Shown here piece after piece: positions 1 to 10,278 of a stretch of DNA of 64,000 bases; positions within the stretch are counted from its first letter, which is position 1; every line of letters begins with the position of its first letter. Location: positions 248,001 through 312,000 of the forward strand of contig NZ_SNXW01000002.1 of the NCBI RefSeq assembly GCF_004362855.1, in the 5' to 3' direction. Under the pieces are notes generated by a model. The model saw only the letters and a list, made by a program, of their open reading frames with translations. It was not told the origin of the DNA and searched no databases. This DNA is from Aquabacterium commune. Its GTDB lineage: Bacteria > Pseudomonadota > Gammaproteobacteria > Burkholderiales > Burkholderiaceae_C. Both the position numbers and the translations under genes were made by a program.

Positions 1-640
1 GCGGCGCGGTCTTGCCGATGAGGCGGAAGTCCTTCGGGTCCTTCAGCACCACGGACGCGGGCACGGCCTCGGCACCCGCGGCTTCGGCCAGCTCACCGAA
101 GGTGGCCTGGCGCTTGGAGTCGGCGTGCAGCACCACGCCCTCGCGCACCGTGATGTCGGCAACCGGCACCGACCAGCGGCGTGCCGCGGCCGACACCAGC
201 ATGGCGCGGGCCGAAGCGCCAGCCTGGCGCATCTGTTCCCAGGAGTTGGCCATGGCGGTGCTGCCGCCCGTGCCCTGTGCCGGGCCCCACAGCAGGTTGT
301 TGTAGCGGCGGGCGTCGGCCGGCGCGCTTTCCACGCGCACCTGCGCCCAGGCGGCATCGAGCTCTTCGGCGGCCAGCGTGGCCAGGCCGGTGTAGGTGCC
401 CTGCCCCATCTCCAGGTGCTTGGAGATGACGGTGACGGTGTTGTCTGTGCCGATGCGCAGGAAGGCGTTGGGCTCAAAAACGGGAGCGGGGGCGGCGGTT
501 GCGGCGGTGGCTTGGGGCGATGCGGCTTGCGCCTCACCCAGGCTGAATCCCAAGGTCAGGCCCAGGGTCAGGCCGGCCGAGCTGCCCAGGAACTGGCGCC
601 GGCTGAGGTTGTCGATGGCGGTGGTCATGGCGATCGTCAT
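1..640 (-). CDS. Molybdopterin-binding subunit of an isoquinoline 1-oxidoreductase-type hydroxylase (partial, 3' end off window)
   Basis: This is the N-terminal part of the large subunit of a xanthine dehydrogenase-family molybdenum hydroxylase; the gene runs off the left edge. The first ~35 residues hold a twin-arginine signal (SRRQFLGSSAG at about residues 10-20), so the enzyme is probably exported folded through Tat. The following stretch (FLRIGTDNTVTVISKHLEMGQGTYTG, split here: FLRIGTDNTV then KHLEMGQG) is typical of the IorB type. The ATG at 640 is preceded by an AGGAAA box. Its partner, the 2Fe-2S subunit, ends 20 bases upstream, so the two form an IorAB operon. The substrate is unknown: the same family includes aldehyde and N-heterocycle hydroxylases. 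No cytochrome subunit is visible in the window. Confidence 0.85.
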   Translation of the reverse strand, partial: MTIAMTTAIDNLSRRQFLGSSAGLTLGLTLGFSLGEAQAASPQATAATAAPAPVFEPNAFLRIGTDNTVTVISKHLEMGQGTYTGLATLAAEELDAAWAQVRVESAPADARRYNNLLWGPAQGTGGSTAMANSWEQMRQAGASARAMLVSAAARRWSVPVADITVREGVVLHADSKRQATFGELAEAAGAEAVPASVVLKDPKDFRLIGKTAP

Positions 641-660
641 GGCGTTTTTTCCTGCGGCGC

Positions 661-1128
661 TCAGGCCAAGGCCTTGGCGGCTTCGTGGATGGCCGCGCGG
701 ATGCGGACGTAGGTGGCGCAGCGGCAGATGTTGCCGCCCATGGCCGCGTCGATGTCGGCGTCCGTGGGCTTGCGGTTGCGGCTCAGCAAGGTCACCGCGC
801 TCATGATCTGGCCGGACTGGCAGTAGCCGCATTGGGCGACGTCCAGCTTCACCCAGGCGGCTTGCACGGCCTGGCCGACGCGGGCGGACTGCCCCTGGTC
901 CACCGCCTCGATGGTGGTGACCTTGCGCGCACCCACCGCCGACACCGGCGTCAGGCACGAGCGCGTGGCCTGGCCGTCGATGTGGACGGTGCAGGCGCCA
1001 CACAGGCCGGCGCCACAGCCGTACTTGGTGCCGGTCAGTTGCAGTTCGTCGCGCAGCACCCACAGCAACGGGGTGTCGGGGTCGGCATCGACCTGGCGCT
1101 GAACGCCGTTGATGGAGATCTGGGTCAT
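661..1128 (-). CDS. iorA: 2Fe-2S subunit of isoquinoline 1-oxidoreductase-type hydroxylase
   Basis: A 155-residue electron-transfer subunit. The plant-type 2Fe-2S site is C38, C43, C46 and C58 (GCGAGLCGAC), and the second 2Fe-2S site is C100, C103, C135 and C137 (CGYCQSGQ and GGNICRC). The length is that expected for IorA/CoxS/NdhS proteins. It lies directly upstream of the molybdopterin subunit on the same strand, with 20 bases between the stop at 661 and the next ATG at 640. Together they oxidise an N-heterocycle or aldehyde using water as oxygen source. IorA is the best family match, but the substrate cannot be read from sequence. Confidence 0.88.
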   Translation of the reverse strand: MTQISINGVQRQVDADPDTPLLWVLRDELQLTGTKYGCGAGLCGACTVHIDGQATRSCLTPVSAVGARKVTTIEAVDQGQSARVGQAVQAAWVKLDVAQCGYCQSGQIMSAVTLLSRNRKPTDADIDAAMGGNICRCATYVRIRAAIHEAAKALA

Positions 1129-1228
1129 GGGGAGCTTCCTCGTGAACGGGCCGACCGCATCATGTCAGACCAGCGCCGACTTTGCACAAGGCGCGCCGAT
1201 GCCCGACCGGCGTGATTAGAATGAGGCG

Positions 1229-1621
1229 ATGTTGCTGCCCCGTGTCCGCCTCCAGCGTGCCGCCTGGATCGCCTTGCTGGCGATGTGGATGGCCGCCTTG
1301 GCACCCGCGTTGTCGCAACTGCTGCAGCGCGGCAGCAGCACCGCCTGGGTGGAGATCTGCCGGGCCGGTGGCGGCACCGCCTGGGTGGCGGTGGGCGACC
1401 TGCAAACCACGCAGACGCCGTCCAAGGGCCAGCCCCACCTGCTGGACCACTGCCCGTACTGCAGCCTGCAAGCACACGCGCTGCCCTCCGTGCCGGCCCT
1501 GCCCACGGTGGCCGCGGCGCCCCTGCCCGATTTCCGCGAACCCGCCGCCTTCCTGCATGCGCCGCACACCGCGCACGCCTGGCGGCCTGCGCAATCACGC
1601 GCACCACCGAGCTGGGCCTGA
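1229..1621 (+). CDS. DUF2946 family protein, probable copper-related exported protein
   Basis: A 130-residue protein with an N-terminal hydrophobic segment (about residues 10-32) and the HCPYC motif near residue 74 typical of DUF2946. Members usually sit beside TonB-dependent copper receptors and YcnI/PCuAC proteins, exactly as here. The His/Cys motif suggests metal binding at the periplasmic side of the inner membrane, but no activity is established. A TAGAAT hexamer at 1217-1222 lies seven bases before the ATG, so the transcript may be nearly leaderless. It is divergent from iorA and probably first gene of the copper operon. Confidence 0.75.
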   Translation: MLLPRVRLQRAAWIALLAMWMAALAPALSQLLQRGSSTAWVEICRAGGGTAWVAVGDLQTTQTPSKGQPHLLDHCPYCSLQAHALPSVPALPTVAAAPLPDFREPAAFLHAPHTAHAWRPAQSRAPPSWA

Positions 1622-1756
1622 CAACGCCGTCCTGCCACGCCTGATGCCAGGCGCTGGCCACCGTTGACACGGTCCGTCGGGCTTGCCCCTCGGACCCGCG
1701 CATGCCGCTCTCCGTCCTTGACGGCTCTCGGCAGCGCTCACCAGCCCCATCTCGTC

Positions 1757-4111
1757 ATGCACCACCGACACCTCGCGGCCGCCATCGCGCTGGCCTGGCC
1801 TTTCGCCGCGCACACGCAAACTGCGCCAAGCGCCCCGCCCCCAGACACCGACACCCTGTCCACCAAAGAGCTGGGCATGGTGAGCGTCTCGGGCGCTCGC
1901 CCCACCTCCCTGCCCACACAGATCCCGACCACGATGCACAGCATCACGCGGGACGACATCGCCACCACCATCAACGCCACCGACAGCGAAGACGCGCTGA
2001 AGTACTTCCCCAGCCTGCTGGTGCGCAAGCGCTACATCGGTGACCACAACCACGCCATCCTCTCCAGCCGGGCCTCGGGCACGGGCAACAGCGCGCGCTC
2101 GGCCGTCTATGCCGACGGCATCCTGCTGTCCAACTACCTGGGCAATGGCGTGGGCGGCCTGTCCTTCCCGCCACGCTGGGGCCTGGTCACGCCCGAAGAA
2201 ATCGACCGTGTCGATGTGATGTACGGGCCCTTCTCGGCCATCTACCCGGGCAACTCGGTGGGCGCGGTGGTGGACTATGTCACCCGCATGCCCAAGAAAC
2301 TCGAAGCGCACGTCAAGGTGGGATACGTTTCGCAGCCCTTTGACCTGTACGGCACGCACAGCACCTACCGCGCCTGGCAGAGCAGCGCATCGCTGGGCAG
2401 CCGCGAAGGGGGCTGGTCGTGGTGGCTCAACGTCAACCACACCGACAGCCAGGGCCAGCCCCTGACCTTCCCGACACGCCTGCTCAGCAACGGCGTGGCC
2501 AGCAACAGCGGCACGACCGTGACCGGCGCAGCCCTGGACGCCAACAACGCCAACCAGCCCTGGTATGTCCTGGGTTCGGCCACGCAGTACAACACGAAGC
2601 AGGACCACTTGAAAGTCAAGCTGGCCTACGACGTCAACGCCACGCTGCGTGCCAGCTATGTGCTGGGGCTGTGGCAGAACGAGTCGGAAGGCAACTCGGC
2701 GTCTTACCTGCGCAATGCAGCAGGGCAACCGGTGACCAGCGGTGCCATCAACATCAACGGGCGGTCATTCACAGGCAACCAGGCGCTCACCGGCGGAGAC
2801 TTCCCCGTCACCCGCGAAAAGCTGCTGCACGCCATGCACGGCTTCTCGCTGAAGCAGAACACGCGCGGCAGCTTCGACTGGGAAGTGGCCGCCAGCCTCT
2901 ACGACTACGTGCGCGACGACAAACGCCAGAACGCCAGCAGCAACACGCAGCCCAACGCCCTCACGGGCGGTGCAGGCACCCTGGCCGATGGCAGTGGCAC
3001 CGGCTGGCACAACCTGGCGCTCAAGGGCACCTGGCGGCCCGACCCCTTGCTCAACACACACGTCGTTGATTTCGGCTACCAACTTGACGACCACAAGCTG
3101 CGCTACCAGACCACCACCTTGACGCGCAATTACCTGCAAGACCAGGGCGGCACCCTGGCCAGCAACGTGAGCGGCAACACCCGCATGCACAGCCTCTACG
3201 CGCAGGACACCTGGAAACTCGCGCCCCGCTGGAAGACCGTGCTGGGCCTGCGCGCCGAGCAATGGGAGGCCAGCGATGGCCGCACCGATTTTTCGGCCAG
3301 CAGCGTCATCCACCACCCGACGCGGCGCGGCGTCTGGTACTCACCGAAGGGCGCACTGTCCTGGCAATGGCTCGATGACACCGTGCTCAAGGCCTCGGTG
3401 GGCCGTGCGGTGCGCATGCCCACGGTCAATGAGCTCTACGGTGCCACATCGACCACCAACTCGCAGTTCATCAACGACCCGAACCTGCGCCCGGAGCGCT
3501 CGCGCACCACAGAGCTGTCGGCCGAGAAAGACATGGGCCAGGTGCGCACCCGCCTGACCTGGTTCACCGAGCAGACCCGCGACGCGCTGTACTCACAGAC
3601 CGTCTATGACGCCACCGCGAACCGCAACATCGGCCGCGTGCAAAACATCGACCACATCGCCACCTCGGGCCTGGAGATGGCAGCCTCCAGCGAAGACGCG
3701 CTGCTCAAGGGCTTGCAACTGCAGGGCAGCGTGACCTGCACCGACTCCAAGATCAAGTCCAACCGCGGCTTTGTCAACGCGCCGACCGACACCGACGGCC
3801 GCTGGCAGCCCAACATCCCGCGCTGGCGCGCCACGGTGGTGGGCACCTACCGCGTCAACGACCGCTGGAGCGGCACCCTGGGCGTGCGCTACAGCGGCCG
3901 GCAATACCGCACCTTGAACAACACCGATGCGAACGGCTCGACCTACATGGGTGTCAGCCAGTTCGTCTCCGCCGATGTGCGCATCCGCCATCGCTTCGAC
4001 CAGCAATGGAGCGCGGCCATCGGCATCGACAACCTCAACAACAAGAAGTACTGGAACTTCCACCCCTACCCGCAACGCAGCTACACGGCCGAGCTGTCGT
4101 TCGACCTGTGA
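1757..4111 (+). CDS. TonB-dependent outer-membrane receptor, probable copper receptor (OprC-like)
   Basis: A 784-residue receptor. The ATG at 1757 starts a signal peptide (cleavage near residue 20, AAHT/QT); an open frame continues upstream to 1664 but codes for no signal-like sequence. The plug domain covers about residues 55-178 (SITRDDIAT through YGPFSAIYPGNSVGAVVDY), followed by a beta-barrel of about 600 residues that ends YTAELSFDL. Flanking DUF2946 and YcnI-PCuAC genes argue for copper as the ligand; without them it could only be called a generic receptor. The 135-base gap to the DUF2946 gene holds a small hairpin at 1638-1653 (CGCCTG/CAGGCG) without a T-run. Confidence 0.82.
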   Translation: MHHRHLAAAIALAWPFAAHTQTAPSAPPPDTDTLSTKELGMVSVSGARPTSLPTQIPTTMHSITRDDIATTINATDSEDALKYFPSLLVRKRYIGDHNHAILSSRASGTGNSARSAVYADGILLSNYLGNGVGGLSFPPRWGLVTPEEIDRVDVMYGPFSAIYPGNSVGAVVDYVTRMPKKLEAHVKVGYVSQPFDLYGTHSTYRAWQSSASLGSREGGWSWWLNVNHTDSQGQPLTFPTRLLSNGVASNSGTTVTGAALDANNANQPWYVLGSATQYNTKQDHLKVKLAYDVNATLRASYVLGLWQNESEGNSASYLRNAAGQPVTSGAININGRSFTGNQALTGGDFPVTREKLLHAMHGFSLKQNTRGSFDWEVAASLYDYVRDDKRQNASSNTQPNALTGGAGTLADGSGTGWHNLALKGTWRPDPLLNTHVVDFGYQLDDHKLRYQTTTLTRNYLQDQGGTLASNVSGNTRMHSLYAQDTWKLAPRWKTVLGLRAEQWEASDGRTDFSASSVIHHPTRRGVWYSPKGALSWQWLDDTVLKASVGRAVRMPTVNELYGATSTTNSQFINDPNLRPERSRTTELSAEKDMGQVRTRLTWFTEQTRDALYSQTVYDATANRNIGRVQNIDHIATSGLEMAASSEDALLKGLQLQGSVTCTDSKIKSNRGFVNAPTDTDGRWQPNIPRWRATVVGTYRVNDRWSGTLGVRYSGRQYRTLNNTDANGSTYMGVSQFVSADVRIRHRFDQQWSAAIGIDNLNNKKYWNFHPYPQRSYTAELSFDL

Positions 4112-4134
4112 TTTCGACACCGAAGGACATCCCC

Positions 4135-5121
4135 ATGACACGTTTCTCCTCCCGCTCGCTGACCGCCCTGATGCCAGTCTTGATGGGCACCCTGGGCCTG
4201 CTGCCTGCCTTGGCACACGCCCACATCACCCTGCCACCCGGCGGCGCCCGCGTGGGCACCGCCTACACGGCCGCCTTCCGCGTGGGCCACGCTTGTGCCG
4301 GCGCGCAAGCCACCACGGGCATCACCCTGAGGGCACCTGCGGGCTTTCGCATCACCGATGTGCCCCCACGCCAGGGCTGGACGGTGCAACGCCAGGACCA
4401 GCAGGTGCGCTGGACGCCCAACACGCCCGCCAACGCCTTGCCCGCGGGTGAACGCACCACCTTCACCGTCACGGGGCGCCTGCCAGACCAGCCGGGCACG
4501 CTGTGGTTCAAAGTGCTGCAGCAATGCGGTGAAACTGCCGCCGACTGGGCCACCGTGCCGGGCGTGGATGGCGCCCCCGCCAAACCGGACTTCCCCGCTG
4601 CGCGCCTCGATGTGCTGGCCGCAGGCGTGGCCGCGGTCGAGGCCAAACAGCCCTGGATGCGTCCCGCCGTGGCGGGGCAAGGTGCCACGGGCATGTTCGT
4701 GACGCTGTCGGCCCCCGCAGGCGCCCGCCTGGTCGGTGGCAGCACGCCGGCAGCCGAATCGGTCGAGGTGCACACCATGCGCATGGACAACAACATCATG
4801 CGGATGCGCGCATTGCCCGACGGCCTGGCATTGCCCGCCGGCCAGGCCGTGTCACTGGCACCTGGCGGTCATCACCTGATGCTGATGCGCCCGCGTCAGG
4901 CCCTGCCTGCAGGCAGCACCGTGCCCATGACGCTGACCTTCCGCGACCCGGACGGCCAGACCTCGCGCATGACGCTGCAAGTGCCTGTGCAGGTCACCGC
5001 ACCGGAAGCACCCGCGCCACTGCACGGCAAACCGGCTGCGGCCAGCACACCGGCTGAGGCCATGCCCGGCATGTCACATGGCAAAGGGCAAGACCACGGC
5101 ATGGGCCACGCGGGACACTGA
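4135..5121 (+). CDS. YcnI (DUF1775)-PCuAC fusion, periplasmic copper-binding protein
   Basis: A 328-residue exported protein. The ATG at 4135 has an AAGGA box eight bases upstream; the open frame reaches further back but overlaps the receptor gene. The signal peptide ends ALAHA, leaving H30 as the first mature residue, the copper-binding position known in YcnI proteins. The DUF1775 domain spans about 30-165 with C53 and C131 available for a disulfide. Residues about 170-288 form a PCuAC (DUF461) domain with its Met/His ligands: HTM at 213-215, MRM at 222-224 and HLM at 247-249. The tail (MPGMSHGKGQDHGMGHAGH) is rich in His and Met. It probably accepts or delivers copper in the periplasm for the receptor or for cytochrome oxidase. 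Confidence 0.85.
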   Translation: MTRFSSRSLTALMPVLMGTLGLLPALAHAHITLPPGGARVGTAYTAAFRVGHACAGAQATTGITLRAPAGFRITDVPPRQGWTVQRQDQQVRWTPNTPANALPAGERTTFTVTGRLPDQPGTLWFKVLQQCGETAADWATVPGVDGAPAKPDFPAARLDVLAAGVAAVEAKQPWMRPAVAGQGATGMFVTLSAPAGARLVGGSTPAAESVEVHTMRMDNNIMRMRALPDGLALPAGQAVSLAPGGHHLMLMRPRQALPAGSTVPMTLTFRDPDGQTSRMTLQVPVQVTAPEAPAPLHGKPAAASTPAEAMPGMSHGKGQDHGMGHAGH

Positions 5122-5128
5122 GCAGCGC

Positions 5129-5923
5129 TCAAGCGGCCGAGGCCTGCCCAGCCACCACCCGTGCCCAATGCGCTTGCAACGTGGGCAGCACCGCATCCGG
5201 CGCACCGACCACGGCCATGTGGCCCTGGCCCTTGAGCTCGGTGACGTCGGCATGCGGGTTGACGGTGGCCAGGCGACGCACCATCTCGGCGGCCGGCGGC
5301 TGGGTGTGCTCGCCATACACCAGCGTGGTGGGCACGCTCAGGCGGTAATGCGCGAAGGGCTCGGGCTCTTGCGAGACCATGCGCACCTCGTGGTACATCT
5401 TCCAGCCCACGGCGCGCGCCATCAGCTTGGCCTTGTCGGGCATCGACGCCCACATGCCGGGGAAGTTCCAGTAGTCCACGAAGCGCTCCAGCCAGGCGTC
5501 GTTGCCGCCGGTCTCTTCGTTGAGCAGGAACTCGCGGTCGGTGAACAAGGCGCGCACCTGCTCGGCCACCTCACCTTGCAGCGTGTCGGCCTCGGCGTTG
5601 AGCGAGCCGAACAGCACGGGCTCGTACAACCACAGGGAACGCACCGGCACGGCCGGGTCCATGGCCAGGCTCAAGGCCACCAGGCCGCCGTAAGAATGGC
5701 CGCCGAGGTGGACGCCCGTCGTGCCTTCGGGGATCTGTGCCTTGAGATGCGCCACCTCGTCCTGCAAGGAAAACGGCGTGCCGCGCGCCAGCAGGTCGCT
5801 GGGGCTGTAGCCGCGGTTGGTCGGCGTCAGCGGGGCGATGCCCTCCGGCAAGCCGACCAGCAGCTTGTTCCACATGAAAGGCCCCACGCCGGTGGAGTGA
5901 ACGAAGAGGGCAACATCGGCCAT
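5129..5923 (-). CDS. Alpha/beta hydrolase
   Basis: A 264-residue alpha/beta hydrolase. The nucleophile elbow GHSYGG lies near residue 75 and the probable catalytic His is in KGQGHMAVVG near the C-terminus. The N-terminus (ADVALFVHSTGVGPFMW) carries the oxyanion region. It is transcribed divergently from the HxlR regulator at 6007, and both promoters share the 83-base gap with two copies of a candidate operator, so this gene is the likely target. Such pairs often respond to electrophiles or aromatic esters, but the substrate is unknown. Confidence 0.82.
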   Translation of the reverse strand: MADVALFVHSTGVGPFMWNKLLVGLPEGIAPLTPTNRGYSPSDLLARGTPFSLQDEVAHLKAQIPEGTTGVHLGGHSYGGLVALSLAMDPAVPVRSLWLYEPVLFGSLNAEADTLQGEVAEQVRALFTDREFLLNEETGGNDAWLERFVDYWNFPGMWASMPDKAKLMARAVGWKMYHEVRMVSQEPEPFAHYRLSVPTTLVYGEHTQPPAAEMVRRLATVNPHADVTELKGQGHMAVVGAPDAVLPTLQAHWARVVAGQASAA

Positions 5924-5937
5924 GGCAAAACCTCATC

Positions 5938-5993
5938 TACTTGCATGAAAGAAGTATCTCAAGCCTACTCGCTTTACTTTCATGATGCAAGTA
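5938..5993. promoter_or_regulatory. Twin 19-bp palindromic operators (probable HxlR binding sites)
   Basis: Two copies of TACTT-N9-AAGTA occur at 5938-5956 and 5975-5993, with starts 37 bp apart, inside the gap between the hydrolase and the HxlR-family gene. Both cores also contain TCATG or GCATG. Dyads of this form (TACT...AGTA) resemble sites known for HxlR-family proteins such as YodB. The position predicts control of both divergent genes, including autoregulation. Confidence 0.65.
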
Positions 5994-6006
5994 TCATGGC
6001 CTGACC

Positions 6007-6531
6007 ATGCGCCGCACCTCCTTCTCTGACATGAACTGCTCCATCGCCCGCACGCTGGAGCAGGTCGGCGATTGGTGGACGCTGTTGATCGTGCGCGAAG
6101 CCTTCTGGGGCACGCGGCGGTTCGGCGAGTTCCAGGCCAACCTGGGCATCGCGCCCAATGTGCTCACGCAGCGCCTGCACGATCTGGTGGCGCACTGCAT
6201 CCTGGAAATCACGGCCACCAGCGACAACGGCCGCGCCCTGGACTACCGCTTGAGCGACAAGGGCCGCGACCTGCTGCCCGTCATCGTGGCCCTGGCGCAA
6301 TGGGGCGACCGCCATGCGCCTGCCCCCGATGGCCCGCCCGTGCGCATCGTGGAACGCCGCAACGGGCGCGAGGTGGCGCCCCTGGTGTTGCGTTCATCGA
6401 CCACCGGGCGTGCACTGAGCTCGAAAGATGTGACCGTGACCGAAGGCCCCGGTGCAGGGCTTGCCGAGCAGGCGCGCTTCGACGCCATCCGGGCCAAGCT
6501 CGGACACAAGGCTGGCACACAAGCCCGATAG
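6007..6531 (+). CDS. HxlR-family winged-helix transcriptional regulator
   Basis: A 174-residue regulator. The HxlR signature is clear: an N-terminal Cys (MNCSIARTLEQVGDWWTLLI) followed by the winged helix (RFGEFQANLGIAPNVLTQRL and DYRLSDKGRDLLPVI) to about residue 105. The Cys near residue 11 matches the redox or electrophile-sensing Cys of HypR/YodB-type members. The last 65 residues form an extra C-terminal region not typical of short HxlR proteins. It is divergent from the hydrolase at 5129 and probably binds the two operators at 5938-5993. Confidence 0.85.
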   Translation: MRRTSFSDMNCSIARTLEQVGDWWTLLIVREAFWGTRRFGEFQANLGIAPNVLTQRLHDLVAHCILEITATSDNGRALDYRLSDKGRDLLPVIVALAQWGDRHAPAPDGPPVRIVERRNGREVAPLVLRSSTTGRALSSKDVTVTEGPGAGLAEQARFDAIRAKLGHKAGTQAR

Positions 6532-6579
6532 CGTGGTGGGTTTGCGGGCAGGTGGTCTGCCCCTCACCCAGGAGTTGCC

Positions 6580-7659
6580 ATGCATCCCGTGATCCGTCAA
6601 TTGACCCTCGTGGCCCTCGTGGGCCTGGCCCTGCCCGCCTGCGCCGACCGCGGTGACACCGCCACCGAACGCCATGAGCGCGGCCAGGAAGCCAGCCATG
6701 CACACGCCATGCCCCAGCAGGGCTCCTTCGCCCTGATCGGCGACGTGCCTTACGGCGTTACCACCGAACCGCAGTTCGACCGCGTCATCGACGCCATCAA
6801 TGCCCACCCTCACGTGCGCTTCGTGCTGCACACCGGCGACATCAAGGCCGGCAGCGAGCGCTGTGACGACGACCTGATCCTGCGCCGCTTCCAGCAACTG
6901 CAGCGCTTCGACATGCCGCTGGTGTACACGCCCGGCGACAACGAGTGGACCGACTGCCACCGCAGCAACAACGGCAACTACCTGCCCACCGAGCGCCTGT
7001 CGCACCTGCGCCAGGTCTTCTTCCCCGAGCCCGGCGTGACCACCGGCGGCCGCAAGGCCCGCGTGACGACGCAAGCCCGCGATGCCGGCTTCGAGACCTA
7101 CGTCGAGAACACCCTGTGGCGCTTCGGTGGCGCCGTGATGGGCACCGTGCACGTGGTGGGCAGCAACAACAACCTGGCGCCCTGGAACCAGATCGACCCC
7201 AGCGACACCGCCACCACGCCGCGCGCCGACCGCATGGCCGAAGTGAACGCCCGTGAAGCGGCCGCCCTGGCCTGGATCGACCGCATCTTCGACGAGGCCG
7301 TGCGCACCGATGCCGCCGGCGTGCTGCTGGCCATGCAGGCCAACCCGGCCTTCGAGCTGGCCGCGACCAGCGCCGAGCGCAAGGGCTTCAACGCCATCAT
7401 CGCCAAGATCACGCAGCGCGCCATCGCCTTCGCCAAGCCCGTGGTCATCGCCCATGGCGACAGCCACTACTTCCGCGCGGACAAACCTCTCAGCGCCGCG
7501 ACCGCCAGCAATGGCGTGCAGATGCTGGAGAACGTGACCCGCATCGAGAACTTCGGTGCCCAGTACGTACACTGGGTGGAAGTGACCGTGAACGCCAAGG
7601 ACGAGAACGTCTTCGGCTTCAAGCAGCACCTCGTCAAGGCGAACCAGTTCGCACGCTGA
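6580..7659 (+). CDS. Metallophosphoesterase family protein, probable lipoprotein
   Basis: A 359-residue protein with an N-terminal hydrophobic segment ending LPACAD, a plausible but imperfect lipobox with the Cys near residue 21. The calcineurin-like metal motifs are present: GDVPYG (about residue 49), HTGDIKAGSERC (about 86) and TPGDNEWTDC (about 112), with a late IAHGDSHYFR near residue 305. It should hydrolyse a phosphoester in the periplasm or at the outer membrane. The ATG at 6580 follows CCAGGAGTTGCC, a good ribosome site. No operon partner is evident: the next gene is convergent, two bases away. Confidence 0.8.
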   Translation: MHPVIRQLTLVALVGLALPACADRGDTATERHERGQEASHAHAMPQQGSFALIGDVPYGVTTEPQFDRVIDAINAHPHVRFVLHTGDIKAGSERCDDDLILRRFQQLQRFDMPLVYTPGDNEWTDCHRSNNGNYLPTERLSHLRQVFFPEPGVTTGGRKARVTTQARDAGFETYVENTLWRFGGAVMGTVHVVGSNNNLAPWNQIDPSDTATTPRADRMAEVNAREAAALAWIDRIFDEAVRTDAAGVLLAMQANPAFELAATSAERKGFNAIIAKITQRAIAFAKPVVIAHGDSHYFRADKPLSAATASNGVQMLENVTRIENFGAQYVHWVEVTVNAKDENVFGFKQHLVKANQFAR

Positions 7660-7661
7660 CC

Positions 7662-8318
7662 TCAGATCAGCACGACCCAGGCCATGACCGCCGCCACGTG
7701 CACGGTGGCGGTCAACCAGTAAGCACGCTGGAAACTGGCTTTGATGGACTTGTGCCGCAGCACCTGCTGCGCGATGCGGGCCATGGGCCAGCCGCCCAGC
7801 AAGCTCCACAGGTGCAGGGTGTTTTCCGGTGTGCGCCAGTGGCCGCGCTGCGCCGCCCATTTGTCGCGCCAATAGACGGCGAAGGTCCACAGGTTCAGGG
7901 CCAGCCACGCGGGCAGCACCCACTTCGGCAGGTGCCCTGACGCCATGGCCCAGCCCAGGCCCATTGCCCAGACCACCGCCACCCACAGCACTGGCCGCAA
8001 CCAGGGGTCGCGTGGTGCAACCGCCTTGGGCCGCGTGCTGGCAGGGCGCCCGCCGCGCTGAGCGGGCGCCAAGGTTCGAGGGGCCACGTCCGGCTGTGCG
8101 TGCTTGCGCGCAGGCTCACACGCCGACACGGCCATCGCCCTCGGCCCCTTGCCGCCCACGTGGATTTCCTCGTAGCGCACGGCCATGCCCGGCTGCGGCG
8201 TGCCCGGCCCCCGGAAGTCACGGACGTGGAAGAACACGTCCGCATCGGTTTGCGGGCTGCGGATGAAACCGAAGCCCCGGTCCGCCTCCCAGCGCACCAC
8301 GGTCCCTGTTTTTTGCAT
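7662..8318 (-). CDS. Cold-shock domain-DUF1294 membrane protein
   Basis: A 218-residue fusion. Residues 1-70 form a cold-shock nucleic-acid-binding domain with the RNP motifs RGFGFI and DVFFHV. A basic, Pro/Ala-rich linker follows, then a C-terminal DUF1294 membrane domain with three or four hydrophobic segments (about residues 118-216). I chose the ATG at 8318 because AGGAC lies just upstream and the CSD begins at once; the open frame goes back to 8348. This CSD-DUF1294 architecture is widespread in proteobacteria with no settled function; it would place an RNA-binding domain at the inner membrane. Confidence 0.82.
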   Translation of the reverse strand: MQKTGTVVRWEADRGFGFIRSPQTDADVFFHVRDFRGPGTPQPGMAVRYEEIHVGGKGPRAMAVSACEPARKHAQPDVAPRTLAPAQRGGRPASTRPKAVAPRDPWLRPVLWVAVVWAMGLGWAMASGHLPKWVLPAWLALNLWTFAVYWRDKWAAQRGHWRTPENTLHLWSLLGGWPMARIAQQVLRHKSIKASFQRAYWLTATVHVAAVMAWVVLI

Positions 8319-8359
8319 GGGGTGTCCTGAGGGGCGGGCCTCGCCCACCCCGGTTCAAC

Positions 8360-10177
<1,818 letters not shown>

Positions 10178-10278
10178 GTGCCGATTCTATCGAGGCCCTT
10201 GGCCCGGTTCACCCGTTTTGGCGCCTGTGTTCGCGGTAAGGTGGCATCCACGTTGAAGGTTTTTCGATGGAGGCCGGC

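Noticed and set aside
1182-1222. Sigma-70 promoter TTGCAC/TAGAAT before the DUF2946 gene
   Set aside because: The spacing of 29 bases is too long; only the -10-like box is kept as a remark.
1638-1653. CGCCTG-ATGC-CAGGCG hairpin between the DUF2946 and receptor genes as a terminator
   Set aside because: Six-bp stem without a T-run; in such GC-rich DNA stems of this size are frequent.
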